Assembly: GCA_028289605.1 (NCBI GenBank)
Contig: JANQON010000003.1
Coordinates: 310,001-374,000, forward strand
Source of the DNA: Hyphococcus sp.
Lineage (GTDB): Bacteria > Pseudomonadota > Alphaproteobacteria > Caulobacterales > Parvularculaceae
Length of the DNA: 64,000 bases
Direction: 5' to 3'
A model generated the notes under the pieces. It did no database searches and was not told the origin of the DNA. It saw nothing but the letters and a program-made list of their open reading frames with translations. Positions 32,788-42,229 of this stretch are shown piece by piece. A program made the translations under genes and the position numbers. Numbering within the stretch: the first letter of the stretch is position 1; the number at the start of each line of letters is the position of its first letter.

Positions 32788-33325
32788 ACGGTTCACCATC
32801 GCCTATGACGCATCCGGCCTCGGCGACAGCCTCGCCGACGCGGGCGCGGAAATCGAACGGGTCGCCCGCGACCAAATCGCGCCCGCTGCTGTCCTCATCG
32901 ACGAGGCTTTCGCAACGGCGGCCGGATCGATCCAGTCTAATCTCGCCCGCGCCGCCGAACGGGGCGAAGTGTCCTTAAAAAAACTCACCAATGCGATCGC
33001 CCGCGACTTGCGCGGCGCGGCAATCGATTCTTTAGTCCGTAAACCGATCGAATCTCTCATCACGAGCCTACTAGCGGCGCCCTTCGGCGGGGCCCGGGCC
33101 TCAGGCGGCGCTGTGGCGCCGGGACAGTCCTTCCTGGTCGGCGAGCGCGGGCCAGAACTCTTTACGCCCGGCGTCGCGGGACGCATCTCGCCAATGACCG
33201 CCGGCGCCATGACCGTGAACATTCATCTGCCTGGCGTTCAGGATGCGGAAAGCTTCCGCCGGTCCGAGACGCAGATCGCGGCGGCCCTGGCCCGCGCAGT
33301 GGGCAGAGGGCGGAGGAATTTGTGA
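32780..33325 (+). CDS. GTA tape measure protein (gp11)
   Basis: 181 aa, short as expected for the short GTA tail. The N-terminal helix (LADAGAEIERVARDQIAPAA) and SLKKLTNAIARDLRGAAIDS lead to GGARASGGAVAPGQSFLVGE with the very common tape-measure C-terminal phrase GERGPELFTPG. It sets tail length and passes through the membrane during delivery. It overlaps the TAC frame. After its stop a small gene lies on the opposite strand. Confidence 0.9.
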   Translation: MTERFTIAYDASGLGDSLADAGAEIERVARDQIAPAAVLIDEAFATAAGSIQSNLARAAERGEVSLKKLTNAIARDLRGAAIDSLVRKPIESLITSLLAAPFGGARASGGAVAPGQSFLVGERGPELFTPGVAGRISPMTAGAMTVNIHLPGVQDAESFRRSETQIAAALARAVGRGRRNL

Positions 33326-33330
33326 TGCTG

Positions 33331-33564
33331 TTAGTTGTTCCAGTCCAAGAGCGTAAGCTCTCCATCCCGAAACGCGTAAATCGCGCCGTTTACGCTACGG
33401 GCTTTCTCAGACGCCTCGTTAATATCGGCGCAGGCGTATGCCAGAAACGCGAACGGCGGGCGTTCCCGCCCGACCTCGTCAAACCCTTGCACGCCGACAA
33501 CAATGTATTTTGCTCCCGCACAGGTCGGGCACTCCTTAGCGGCGTCGTGATCAACTTCAGACAT
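33331..33564 (-). CDS. Small protein with one CxxC, antisense inside the GTA cluster
   Basis: 77 aa read against the GTA direction. The sequence looks like a real protein (KECPTCAGAKYIVVGVQGFD, then PFAFLAYACADINEASEKAR and a defined C-terminus ELTLLDWNN). The single CPTC pair may bind metal or be redox-active. Ribosome site is weak. Base composition is lower in GC than gp11 and gp12. No family recognised. Such single genes within phage structural operons are called morons; here it sits between the tape measure and gp12 with a family A repeat behind it. Confidence 0.6.
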   Translation of the reverse strand: MSEVDHDAAKECPTCAGAKYIVVGVQGFDEVGRERPPFAFLAYACADINEASEKARSVNGAIYAFRDGELTLLDWNN

Positions 33565-33646
33565 GACGCCAGTCTAGCGGACCAAGATGATTCTTCGCAA
33601 TTGAAGACTGGGGGTGTTGGTAATTCCTGGGTCCGAAAAAAACAAT

Positions 33647-33777
33647 CCGCTCATCCCGGCGAAGGCCGGGACCTCATTCCGCTTGCTCCAAGTCTGCCGC
33701 ACGAGATCCCGGCCCCCGCGCGCGAACGCGCGCGAATTATAGTTTGACCGCTTCGCGGTCGGGCCGGGATGAGCGGG
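33647..33777. repeat. Family A palindromic repeat, copy 9 (between gp11 and gp12)
   Basis: CCGCTCATCCCGGCGAAGGC at the left, inner module in the right arm (cgcgcgaacgcgcgcg and gaccgcttcgcggtc), ending CCGGGATGAGCGGGG. Orientation of the module matches copy 2. Confidence 0.9.
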
Positions 33778-33829
33778 GAAGCTGTTGCCGCCGGATGAGC
33801 AGATTAACCACTGAAAAGACCACAACCCC

Positions 33830-34465
33830 ATGACCAATTTCCACGACGTTCTCTTCCCCGTTGACATCGCCCTCAACTCCGAGGGCGGGCCGGCGCGCAA
33901 GACCGATATTGTCGCCCTCGTCTCCGGCCATGAAGAGCGCAACAGCCCCTGGGCGGGCTCGCGGCGGCGGTTTAACGCCGGCTATGGCGTTAAATCGATT
34001 GACGATATCGAAGACGTCATCGCGTTTTTTGAAGCGCGTCGCGGACGGCTCTACGGGTTTCGTTTTCGCGATCCGTTCGATTTCAAAGGCTGCCGCGTCA
34101 AGGAAACACCGTCGGCGGACGATCAGGCGCTCGGCGAAGGCGACGGCGTAACGACGACGTTTCAGCTCGCCAAGCATTATGCATCGGGCGGCGCATCCTA
34201 TGCGCGAACCATCGCCAAGCCGGTAGCAGGGTCGGTGTCGGTCGCCCTTGACGGCGTCGTCCAGAGCGAAGGCGAAGACTTTGCAATCGATGACACGACC
34301 GGCGCCGTGACGATGACGACCGCGCCGGCGTCCGGCGTCGTCGTGACAGCCGGATTCCTGTTCGATACGCCGGTTCGGTTCGATACGGACGAATTGCGGA
34401 TCAACCTCGCCGCCTTCAGGGCCGGCGACATTCCGTCGATTCCGCTTATTGAGGTGCTCGTTTAA
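33830..34465 (+). CDS. GTA gp12, DUF2460 distal tail protein
   Basis: 211 aa. The start (FHDVLFPVDIALNSEGGPAR) and ERNSPWAGSRRRFNAGYGVK, then FFEARRGRLYGFRFRDPFDF are diagnostic for DUF2460. The distal tail protein caps the tube and carries the baseplate. The middle part (FQLAKHYASGGASYARTIAK) is also conserved. Its last base is shared with the start of gp13, so the two are coupled. Confidence 0.95.
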   Translation: MTNFHDVLFPVDIALNSEGGPARKTDIVALVSGHEERNSPWAGSRRRFNAGYGVKSIDDIEDVIAFFEARRGRLYGFRFRDPFDFKGCRVKETPSADDQALGEGDGVTTTFQLAKHYASGGASYARTIAKPVAGSVSVALDGVVQSEGEDFAIDDTTGAVTMTTAPASGVVVTAGFLFDTPVRFDTDELRINLAAFRAGDIPSIPLIEVLV

Positions 34466-35343
34466 TGCGCACTATCGATCCAGCGCTACAGGCGCATCTC
34501 GACACCGGCGCGACAACGCTCGCCACCTGCTGGCGCATAACCGCGCGAGACGGCCTCGTACTCGGATTCACCGATCACGACCGGACGCTAGTCTTCGAAG
34601 GGACCCAGTTCAGCCCCGAGACCGGCGCCAGCGGCGCGGCGTTCTCCTCCAGCGCCGACCTCGCCGTCGACAACAGCGCCATCAACGGCGCCCTTTCCGC
34701 CGCCGCGCTCGCGGCGGACGATCTGTCGCGTGGTCGTTTCGACGGCGCCCGGGTTGAGATCTTTCGCGTTAACTGGGCGGCGCCGGATGAGCGCGCGCTC
34801 GTCAAGACCGGCGTCATCGGCGAGGTCTCGCGCGCCGGAGCGGCGTTCAAGGCGGAGCTGCGCGGGCTCTCCGCCGCTCTCGACCAGCCGGTGGGCCGCG
34901 TGTTCCAGCGTCTATGCGATGTCAACCTCGGGTCGCCAGCTTGCGGCGTCGATTTGACGGACGCCGCCTTCGCAACAACAGGCGCGGTCACCGCGCTATC
35001 CGGCGACCAGCGTTTCATTGCCAGCGGGTTTTCCAGCTTTGCCGATGAATGGTTCGCCCACGGTGTATTAACCTGGACCTCCGGCGCCAACACGGGCGCG
35101 CGCGCCCACATAAAATCGCAAACAGCGGCGGGCGCGATTTCGTTGTGGCTGCCTTCTGGCGGCGCCATTGCGACAGGCGACGCCTTCACCGCGACCGCCG
35201 GCTGCGACAAGCGCTTCGACACCTGCAAGGAAAAGTTCGCCAACGGCGTCAACTTTCGCGGCTTTCACCTCATGCCCGGCAACGACTTTGCGGTGTCGTA
35301 CCCCTTGCGCGGGGAGCGGAACGATGGGGGGCGGTTGCGGTGA
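34465..35343 (+). CDS. GTA gp13, DUF2163 hub protein
   Basis: 292 aa. Family text: TTLATCWRITARDGLVLGFT-DHD near the start and GCDKRFDTCKEKFANGVNF-RGFHLMPGND at the end. Four Cys (in FQRLCDVNLGSPACGVD and the C-terminal pair) are placed as in hub proteins of the lambda gpL type, which hold an iron-sulfur cluster; that such a cluster forms here is inference. It links the distal tail ring to gp15. Last residues are followed by a family A repeat. Confidence 0.94.
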   Translation: MRTIDPALQAHLDTGATTLATCWRITARDGLVLGFTDHDRTLVFEGTQFSPETGASGAAFSSSADLAVDNSAINGALSAAALAADDLSRGRFDGARVEIFRVNWAAPDERALVKTGVIGEVSRAGAAFKAELRGLSAALDQPVGRVFQRLCDVNLGSPACGVDLTDAAFATTGAVTALSGDQRFIASGFSSFADEWFAHGVLTWTSGANTGARAHIKSQTAAGAISLWLPSGGAIATGDAFTATAGCDKRFDTCKEKFANGVNFRGFHLMPGNDFAVSYPLRGERNDGGRLR

Positions 35344-35353
35344 TTCTATTTGG

Positions 35354-35509
35354 CCCGCTCGTCCCGGCGAAAGCCGGGATCTCAGGAAGCTTGCTCCGGA
35401 GAATGCTGTACGAGTTCCCGGCCCGACCGCGAAGCGGTCAATCCAAAGTCTGCGCGCCTTCGCGCGCGGGGTGGGACGGGGGCCCAACCCCGTCCGACGG
35501 GATGAGCGG
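35354..35509. repeat. Family A palindromic repeat, copy 10 (between gp13 and gp14, enlarged)
   Basis: CCCGCTCGTCCCGGCGAAAGC at the left, the inner module in the right half, then an additional GC-rich hairpin (GACGGGG / CCCCGTC) before GGGATGAGCGG. It is the longest copy, about 156 bases. Confidence 0.87.
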
Positions 35510-35525
35510 ACTGGAGGAAATGTAA

Positions 35526-36002
35526 GTGTCAAAAATCCCCGCCTTCACCTCCACAATCACCCGTATACGGATCATCGACGCGGCCCGCGACTGGCTCGGC
35601 ACGCCGTATGTTCATCAGGCGAGCGCGAAAGGCGCGGGTTGCGACTGTCTCGGCCTTGTTCGCGGCGTGTGGCGCGCTCTTTACGGCGGCGAGCCGGAAA
35701 TCCCGCCGGCTTACACGCCCGACTGGAACGAGCGGCGCTGGAAAGCGGCGGGCGGCGAGGAAGCGCTGCTCGATGCGGCGCGGCGCAACATGACCGCGCG
35801 GGACGATCTCGCCTTTGAGCCTGGCGACGTCCTCATCTTTCGCGTGTCGCCGGACGGGCCGGCGAAACATTGCGGGATCGCGACCGCGCCGGAGCGTTTC
35901 ATCCACGCCTATGCAGGGCGCGCCGTTGTCGAAGGCTGGCTGTCGCCATGGTGGCGCCGGCGCCTCGCGGGGGTTTTTGTTTTTCCGGGGGCGGAGGAGT
36001 AA
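35526..36002 (+). CDS. GTA gp14, NlpC/P60 cell-wall peptidase
   Basis: 158 aa from a GTG with GGAGGAAA upstream. The C40 peptidase domain covers most of the protein: ARDWLGTPYVHQ, the catalytic Cys in GAGCDCLGLVRG, the catalytic His in AKHCGIAT and the third residue region FIHAYAG. It is part of the tail tip and opens the recipient peptidoglycan for DNA entry. The final TAA shares one base with the gp15 start. Confidence 0.94.
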   Translation: MSKIPAFTSTITRIRIIDAARDWLGTPYVHQASAKGAGCDCLGLVRGVWRALYGGEPEIPPAYTPDWNERRWKAAGGEEALLDAARRNMTARDDLAFEPGDVLIFRVSPDGPAKHCGIATAPERFIHAYAGRAVVEGWLSPWWRRRLAGVFVFPGAEE

Positions 36003-39000
36003 TGGCCCAGCTCATTCTCACCGCCGCCGCCAGCGCCGCGTTCTCCGGGGCCGGCATCGGGTCGTTCATCGTCAGTACGGTCGCTTCGACTGCGGCGTCC
36101 TACGCCGGCGGCTATGCGGACCGATTGATCTTTGGCCCGCGCAAACGGCGCGTGGAAGGCCCGCGCCTTGAAAGCTTTACGGTGCAGGCGAGCCAGGAGG
36201 GCGCGCCGGTCCCCCGCGTCTTCGGCCGGGCGCGCATCGCCGGACAATTGATCTGGGCGGCGGATTTTAAGGAAACGACATCCGACACCACGGAGTCCTC
36301 CGGCGGCAAGGGCGGGCGGCCCGCGGCGCAAACAACGTATAGAGAGTATCTCTATTCCATCTCCTTCGCCGTCGGCCTGTGCGAGGGCGAGATCGATCGC
36401 ATCGGTCGGGTCTGGGCCGACGGCAAGCCCCTCGATCTGACCGACAAGAACATGCGCGTTTATCGCGGCGATGAGACGCAAAACCCTGACGCGCTGATCG
36501 AGGCGATCGAGGGGGCGGGGAACGCGCCTGCTTTTCGCGGTCTCGCCTATGTGGTGTTCGAAGACCTTGTCCTGAAAGACTTCGGCAACCGCATCCCGCA
36601 GCTTGCTTTTGAAGTGGAAAAAAGCCTTCGCCATGAAGACGCCGGCGCGCTTGAAAACACGCTGACGGCAGTCACTATGATCCCCGGATCGGGAGAGTTC
36701 GTCTACGGAACAACCAGGGTCTTGCGCGAAATCGAAGAGGGCGTGACCCGTGCGGAAAACGCCCACAGTGCGCCGGGGCAAACTGACTTTACCCGCGCCC
36801 TCGACGCGCTGATCGACGCCGCGCCCAATCTCGCTCATGTCTCGCTGGTGGTTTCGTGGTTCGGCGACTCCATCGACGCGGGGACTTGCAAACTGCGTCC
36901 GGGCGTCGACGCGGCGACAAAGACCACAACGCCCTATGCGTGGAAGGCGGGCGGGGCGACGCGCGCCGACGCCCATCTCATATCGACCCTGAACGGGGTC
37001 CCCGCCTATGGCGGCACGCCGGCGGACCGGGCGGTGATCGAGGCGATCGCGGCGCTGAAAACGCGCGGGCTCACCGTCATGATCCATCCCTTCATCCTGA
37101 TGGATGCGGGCGGTTATCCCTGGCGCGGACGCATCAGCGCCGGCGCCAATGACGCCGCCGCGGCGGCCGCAGCCGACATCGCCGGCTTTTTCGGCGCCGC
37201 CGCGCCTTCTGATTTTTCCATCGCCGGCGGCGAGGTTGCGTATTCAGGGCCCGCGGAATGGTCGCTGCGCCGAATGATTTTGCATTACGCCCATCTTTGC
37301 GTCCTCGCCGGCGGGGTCGACGCGTTTTTGCTGGGATCGGAATTGCGGGGGATCACCACGACCCGCGACGATACGGGCGCCTATCCCGCGGTCGCCCGGT
37401 TGAAAAGCCTCGCGACGGACGTCAAAGCGGTACTCGGCGCCGGAACCGAAATTTCCTACGCGGCCGACTGGTCGGAATATTTCGGTCATCAGCCAACGGA
37501 CGGTTCGGGCGACATATTCTTTCACCTAGACGATTTGTGGTCCCAGTCGTCGATCGACTTTGTCGGGATCGACAATTACATGCCGCTCTCCGACTGGCGC
37601 GACGGGTTCGCCCACGCGGACGCCCTCGCCGGGGCGAAAGGCCCATACGAACTCGACTATCTGAAAAGCAACATCAACGCCGGCGAAGGGTTCGACTGGT
37701 ATTACGCCAGCGCCGCCGACCGCGACGCGCAAGCCCGCACGGCGATTGCAGACGGCGCCCACGGCGAAGATTGGGTCTATCGGTATAAAGACTTATGGGG
37801 CTGGTGGTCGAACGCCCATTACAACCGGCCGGGAGGCGTGCGCGATGCGGCGGCAACGAGCTGGGCGCCGTCCTCGAAGCCTATCGTGTTCACCGAGACG
37901 GGCGTTCCGGCGATCGACAAGGGCGCCAACCAGCCCAATGTATTTGTGGACGCCAAGTCGACGGAAAGCGCTGCGCCCTACTATTCCAATGGGCGCCGGG
38001 ACGACATGGCCCAGCGCCGGGCGATCGAGGCCGCAGCCTCGTTCTGGGCCGATCCTGCGAACAATCCGATCTCAGCCGTTTATGGCGGGCCTATGGTCGA
38101 TGCCGCGCGCTCCTATGTATACGCCGTCGACGCGCGTCCCTTTCCGGATTTTCCGGCCCGCAACGAGGTCTGGAGCGACGGGGCCAATTGGGAGACCGGT
38201 CACTGGCTTAACGGACGATTGGGCCGCGCGCCCCTCGACCTCCTCGTGCGCGCCCTGGCGCTTGAAGCTGACTTTGCCGATATCGATACGTCCGCCCTTG
38301 ACGGCGTCGTCACCGGCTATGTGGTTGACCGGCCGATGTCCGTGCGCGAGATGATCGATCCCCTGGCGGATGTTTTTCAGTTCGACGTCATTGAGACGGA
38401 CGGCGTCCTGAAATGCCAGCCGCGTCGCGGCGCACCGGCGCTCACCCTTGACGCCTCGGCGATGGCCGCGCGCGACGAGGGCGCCTTCACCTTGACGTTG
38501 GCCCAGGAAACGGACCTGCCGGCGGCGTTTCGTCTCGGCTATGTGGACGAAGGCGCGGACTTTTCACCGGCGGTCGCCGAAGCGCGCGATCCGGGCGCCC
38601 GGCCCGCCCGGGAAATCGGCGTCGATATCGCCGCGGTGATCCCGACAGCGGAGGCCGAGGCGCGGGCGCGCTCGGTCCTCGCCGACGCCTGGGTGATGCG
38701 CGAGCGGTTGACCTTCTCCCTGCCGCCGTCGGCCCTGGCTTTGGAACCGGGTGATATTCTCATTATCAATGATCTGGGAACGGATAAACGCTATCGCATC
38801 ACCGATATCGAAGACAGGGAAGATCGGCGCCTCGAGCTCCTGCGCGCCAGTCCCGACGTCTTTGACAGTCCGGCGCCCAAGACGGTGTTCGCCGCGCCGG
38901 CGCTCGCCAGCGCCTACGCGGCCCCGGTCTGGGCGCTCTTGGATTTGCCGTGGCTCGACGGCGCCGACCCGGCGGCGCCCTGGTTCGCGGCCTTCGCCGA

Positions 39001-39850
39001 TCCCTGGCCCGGGGGCGTTGCGCTTTATCGGGGCGGGGGCGATGCGACGCCGGTTCTCTCCGGCCTGGCGCCGGCGCGCGCGGTGATGGGGCGGCTTGTC
39101 GGCGCGCTTGGGCCTGCAGGGGCCGGGCGCTGGATCGGACAGAGCATCGAGGTTTCGCTCTCTTTTGGCGCGTTGGCGTCGCGGGCGGAAGCCGATATTC
39201 TCGACGGCGCCAATCTGTTCGCGGTCCAAAGCGCCGTCGGCGGCTGGGAGCTTGCGCAGTTTCGCGAGGCGACGCTTTTGCAGAACGGAAACTGGCGCCT
39301 GTCTGGCCTGTTGCGCGGGCAAGGAGGGACGGAGGCTGAAGCGCTCGCCGGCGCCGCGGCCGGCGCGCGGTTCGCGCTCATCACCAGCGCCGTCACCCAG
39401 GCGACATTCTCCGCCGACTTGCGCGATATCGCTTTTGAATGGCAGGTGGGACCGGAAAAAGAAATTCCGGATACGGAGAATTTTGCACTAAAGTCTTTGA
39501 CATTGACCGCCCGCGGCCTCAAGCCGCTGTCGCCGGTTCACTTACGCGCGCGGCGCGAAGGCGGCGACCTGCGCTTGTCATGGATACGGCGCACCAGAAC
39601 CGGCGGCGACAGCTGGGCCGGCGAGGTTCCGTTAGCCGAACAATCCGAGCGTTATGCGGTGACAATCTACGATGGCGCGGCTGTTGTGCGAGCGCTCGAA
39701 ACGACGACTCCGGAATATCTTTACGCCGCCGCCGATATCGCGAGCGATTTCGGCCTCGAGGGGCCGGGGGCCGCGATCGAGTTCGCCGTTGCGCAGGTGT
39801 CCGATGCGGTGGGGGCCGGGGCGGCGAGGAGGCGCAGCGTGCGCCTTTAG
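36002..39850 (+). CDS. GTA gp15, megatron tail-tip / host recognition protein
   Basis: 1282 aa from the ATG at 36002; the frame is open further upstream, but this start overlaps the gp14 stop and begins the family sequence. A hydrophobic Ala-rich N-terminal segment (ILTAAASAAFSGAGIGSFIV) is followed by the RVFGRARIAGQLIWAADFKE start of the tail-tip domain. The GTA TIM-barrel-like domain covers roughly residues 430-750 (ADWSEYFGHQPTDGSGDIFF; FTETGVPAIDKG). A phage tail/J-type domain makes up the rest. In RcGTA this protein forms the central spike base. It ends the cluster. Confidence 0.95.
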   Translation: MAQLILTAAASAAFSGAGIGSFIVSTVASTAASYAGGYADRLIFGPRKRRVEGPRLESFTVQASQEGAPVPRVFGRARIAGQLIWAADFKETTSDTTESSGGKGGRPAAQTTYREYLYSISFAVGLCEGEIDRIGRVWADGKPLDLTDKNMRVYRGDETQNPDALIEAIEGAGNAPAFRGLAYVVFEDLVLKDFGNRIPQLAFEVEKSLRHEDAGALENTLTAVTMIPGSGEFVYGTTRVLREIEEGVTRAENAHSAPGQTDFTRALDALIDAAPNLAHVSLVVSWFGDSIDAGTCKLRPGVDAATKTTTPYAWKAGGATRADAHLISTLNGVPAYGGTPADRAVIEAIAALKTRGLTVMIHPFILMDAGGYPWRGRISAGANDAAAAAAADIAGFFGAAAPSDFSIAGGEVAYSGPAEWSLRRMILHYAHLCVLAGGVDAFLLGSELRGITTTRDDTGAYPAVARLKSLATDVKAVLGAGTEISYAADWSEYFGHQPTDGSGDIFFHLDDLWSQSSIDFVGIDNYMPLSDWRDGFAHADALAGAKGPYELDYLKSNINAGEGFDWYYASAADRDAQARTAIADGAHGEDWVYRYKDLWGWWSNAHYNRPGGVRDAAATSWAPSSKPIVFTETGVPAIDKGANQPNVFVDAKSTESAAPYYSNGRRDDMAQRRAIEAAASFWADPANNPISAVYGGPMVDAARSYVYAVDARPFPDFPARNEVWSDGANWETGHWLNGRLGRAPLDLLVRALALEADFADIDTSALDGVVTGYVVDRPMSVREMIDPLADVFQFDVIETDGVLKCQPRRGAPALTLDASAMAARDEGAFTLTLAQETDLPAAFRLGYVDEGADFSPAVAEARDPGARPAREIGVDIAAVIPTAEAEARARSVLADAWVMRERLTFSLPPSALALEPGDILIINDLGTDKRYRITDIEDREDRRLELLRASPDVFDSPAPKTVFAAPALASAYAAPVWALLDLPWLDGADPAAPWFAAFADPWPGGVALYRGGGDATPVLSGLAPARAVMGRLVGALGPAGAGRWIGQSIEVSLSFGALASRAEADILDGANLFAVQSAVGGWELAQFREATLLQNGNWRLSGLLRGQGGTEAEALAGAAAGARFALITSAVTQATFSADLRDIAFEWQVGPEKEIPDTENFALKSLTLTARGLKPLSPVHLRARREGGDLRLSWIRRTRTGGDSWAGEVPLAEQSERYAVTIYDGAAVVRALETTTPEYLYAAADIASDFGLEGPGAAIEFAVAQVSDAVGAGAARRRSVRL

Positions 39851-39866
39851 AGGTCGCGTTTAGTCG

Positions 39867-41006
39867 TCATTCAATGATAAACTTAAAAGCCGTTATCAGG
39901 TTGCGGCCGCATTCGGGCTTAGGCGCGCTGGCAAGCATCCATTCGTTCATTGATTCGACAGCGATTTCGCCAAACTTTGATTTGTTCGGCACTTCGGCGA
40001 GCAGCGTGATGTCTGTAATTTCGGTTCCTTCGATATGGTAGCCGACGAGCACAGCGCCGAGATGTCCCTGCCTCAACTCGTATGTCGGGAACTCCGGGGG
40101 ATCGCGCCGCTGCCAGTCGATGATGCAGGACCCGAGCGGCGGACGCCCCGATATCCATTCAATGCGCTCTGCTGGCGGGAGTTCAGGCGGTTTCTGCGTC
40201 AGCCTGGAACCGGTCTGCTGGCCCCCCGGATTGTCGGAGCTCGCCGCCGCTTCGGTGACCGTGGCCCAGGCGAGAGCGGTCGCCAGCGTTGGGTCGAACG
40301 CCGTGATGCTTTCTTGGGGCGGAAATACGTCGATGGCGTCGCCGAAGTCCCGGATGGCGTCAACGATGTCGCGGTTGTTGCGACTGCTTCCCACAACTCT
40401 GGAAATGCCGCGTGCGATCAGCGTATGTGCGTATTCTCGAGGCGTTTCATCCTTATACGGAATATAGTGTGTGAGTGACGAGGAAAAGCCCTTTCTTGCC
40501 GACGCATAGCGGTTGCGCGACATTTCGTACATGCCAATGTGATACCATCCGCGCGCTGAGAGGAGAGACAACGGTCCTTCCGCCTTGTCCGACGACTCCA
40601 GCAATGTGCGCAGGGCTTTGTTTGCGTTTTTCGAGTCGGGGGACGTCAAGGCCCGCACATAGGCGAGCATCAAGCCCGGGGGATCTTCGACGAACAGGCT
40701 GCTGTCGTCGCCGGCAACGGCGATGACTCGTTCCAGCGGTTCAATCGCTTTCTCAGGCGCCCGGTAATAGATCAGGCGAGCGTAGTTGTAGGCAAGGATC
40801 GCTGTGGTTTGTTGGTCGCCGAGTTCGGTTTCCGCAGCGCGCCACGCCGCTTCGCCGCTTGCGGCGGCGGCGTCGAAATCGCCGCGCTCAATCGCCGCGT
40901 TGTAGCTTTTATAATGGGCTACATGTTCTTTTTGCGCCAGCGCCTGTGCGGTCAAACCCATCCAACAGAGGCACGCAGCAATCGCCGCCAAAAATCCCGT
41001 CTTCAT
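39867..41006 (-). CDS. Secreted TPR-like protein with TonB C-terminal-like domain
   Basis: 379 aa from the ATG at 41006, preceded by GGGGACG. Residues 1-25 form a signal peptide (LAAIAACLCWMGLTAQALAQ). Residues about 30-220 are helical with TPR-like spacing (YNAAIERGDFDAAAASGEAA; ARGWYHIGMYEMSRNRYASA). The C-terminal 100 residues (GAVLVGYHIEGTEITDITLL, then EIAVESMNEWML) resemble the TonB C-terminal fold. There is no membrane anchor, so it should act in the periplasm. It faces the end of the GTA cluster and does not belong to it. Likely a scaffold; function unknown. Confidence 0.82.
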   Translation of the reverse strand: MKTGFLAAIAACLCWMGLTAQALAQKEHVAHYKSYNAAIERGDFDAAAASGEAAWRAAETELGDQQTTAILAYNYARLIYYRAPEKAIEPLERVIAVAGDDSSLFVEDPPGLMLAYVRALTSPDSKNANKALRTLLESSDKAEGPLSLLSARGWYHIGMYEMSRNRYASARKGFSSSLTHYIPYKDETPREYAHTLIARGISRVVGSSRNNRDIVDAIRDFGDAIDVFPPQESITAFDPTLATALAWATVTEAAASSDNPGGQQTGSRLTQKPPELPPAERIEWISGRPPLGSCIIDWQRRDPPEFPTYELRQGHLGAVLVGYHIEGTEITDITLLAEVPNKSKFGEIAVESMNEWMLASAPKPECGRNLITAFKFIIE

Positions 41007-41281
41007 GATCGTCCCCATCGGCCCCAACCGTTTGACTATAGTCTATAGACAGCATTCGGTCGCGCATTTTCCAGCAAAACCGCCCCAATCCGCCCGGTTT
41101 TCTTAACCCTAAACTCTTCAATTCCGGGCAAAATCGCCTAACTGTAGCCACCCGGGCGCGAAGGCGCCCAAACTTGTGCATGGCGCGAATGCGCCCAAAC
41201 TGGAATCAGGGCGCTGTTTTTGCGTATGGCGGGGGCCTTGCCGGCCTCAACCGTTAAAAAAGAGTTGAACGGAAGCGGTCA

Positions 41282-42229
41282 GTGGCGAGAAATCCTTACG
41301 TTGTATTGGGCCTGGCGCCGACGGCGAGCGATTCAGAGATTCGCGCCGCCTTCCGCAAGCTCGCCAAACAATACCATCCGGACCGCAATCCGGATGACAA
41401 AAAGGCTGAAGAGAAATTCAAGGAAGTCTCCGCCGCCTTCGACGTCATCGGCGATGCGGACCGGCGCAAGAAATTCGACCGCGGCGAAATCGATGAAGAA
41501 GGCCGCGAGAAGGCCCATCCCTTCGGGCAATGGTCGACGCGTCCCGGCGCCGGCGCGCGCGGGTCTTATTCCGGCGGCGGGTTCGATACGAGCGGCGCGG
41601 CGTCGGGCGCATCGTTCGAAGATCTCTCCGACATCTTTTCCGATCTCTTCGGCGCCCGCGGCGGACGGCCGGGGCGCAAGCCCGGCGCGCGTCCCGCCGC
41701 GCGCGGCCGCGATGTGCGCTATCGCCTGGAGGTCGATTTTCTCGATGCGGCGCTGGGCGCGAAAAAGCGCGTCACCATGCCGGACGGGCGTTCGCTCGAT
41801 CTGGCCATTCCCGCCGGTCTCGACGACGGTCAGTCCCTGCGGCTCAAAGGCCAGGGCGAAAAGGGGCCGGGCGGCGCCGGGGACGTTTACGTGGACGTCA
41901 CCGTACGCCCGCATAAGCTGTTCGAACGGCGCGGCGACGACATTCATGTCGAGTTGCCGATTTCGCTGAAGGAGGCTGTGCTCGGCGGCAAGGTCACCGC
42001 CCCGACGATCGCTGGCGAGGTGACGCTCACCGTGCCGAAAAATTCAAGCTCCGGCGCTGTCTTGCGCTTACGCGGGCGCGGAGTTGCGAAAGGCTCAGGC
42101 CCCGCAGGCGATCAATATGTTCGCCTCAAAATCGTCCTGCCCGAAGGCGGGGACAAGGAGCTCGAAGCCTTCGTGAAGTCGTGGAAAGGCGCCGATGCGC
42201 CGGCGCGCAAGGACTTCGCTGGCGTTTGA
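41282..42229 (+). CDS. DnaJ-like co-chaperone (CbpA type)
   Basis: 315 aa, GTG start with GGAAGCG upstream. The J domain (residues 1-68) has the HPD tripeptide in KQYHPDRNP and stimulates DnaK ATPase. A Gly-rich linker (residues 80-140) lacks the Cys zinc fingers of DnaJ. The C-terminal substrate domain follows (RYRLEVDFLDAALGAKKRVT; VYVDVTVRPHKLFERRGDDI). This layout equals CbpA rather than DnaJ. Stress-related folding in the cytoplasm is the expected role. Confidence 0.95.
   Translation: MARNPYVVLGLAPTASDSEIRAAFRKLAKQYHPDRNPDDKKAEEKFKEVSAAFDVIGDADRRKKFDRGEIDEEGREKAHPFGQWSTRPGAGARGSYSGGGFDTSGAASGASFEDLSDIFSDLFGARGGRPGRKPGARPAARGRDVRYRLEVDFLDAALGAKKRVTMPDGRSLDLAIPAGLDDGQSLRLKGQGEKGPGGAGDVYVDVTVRPHKLFERRGDDIHVELPISLKEAVLGGKVTAPTIAGEVTLTVPKNSSSGAVLRLRGRGVAKGSGPAGDQYVRLKIVLPEGGDKELEAFVKSWKGADAPARKDFAGV

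Noticed and set aside
24866-39850. Active prophage
   Set aside because: There is no integrase, repressor, replication or lysis gene and no attachment site; gene order and families equal a Rhodobacter-type GTA.
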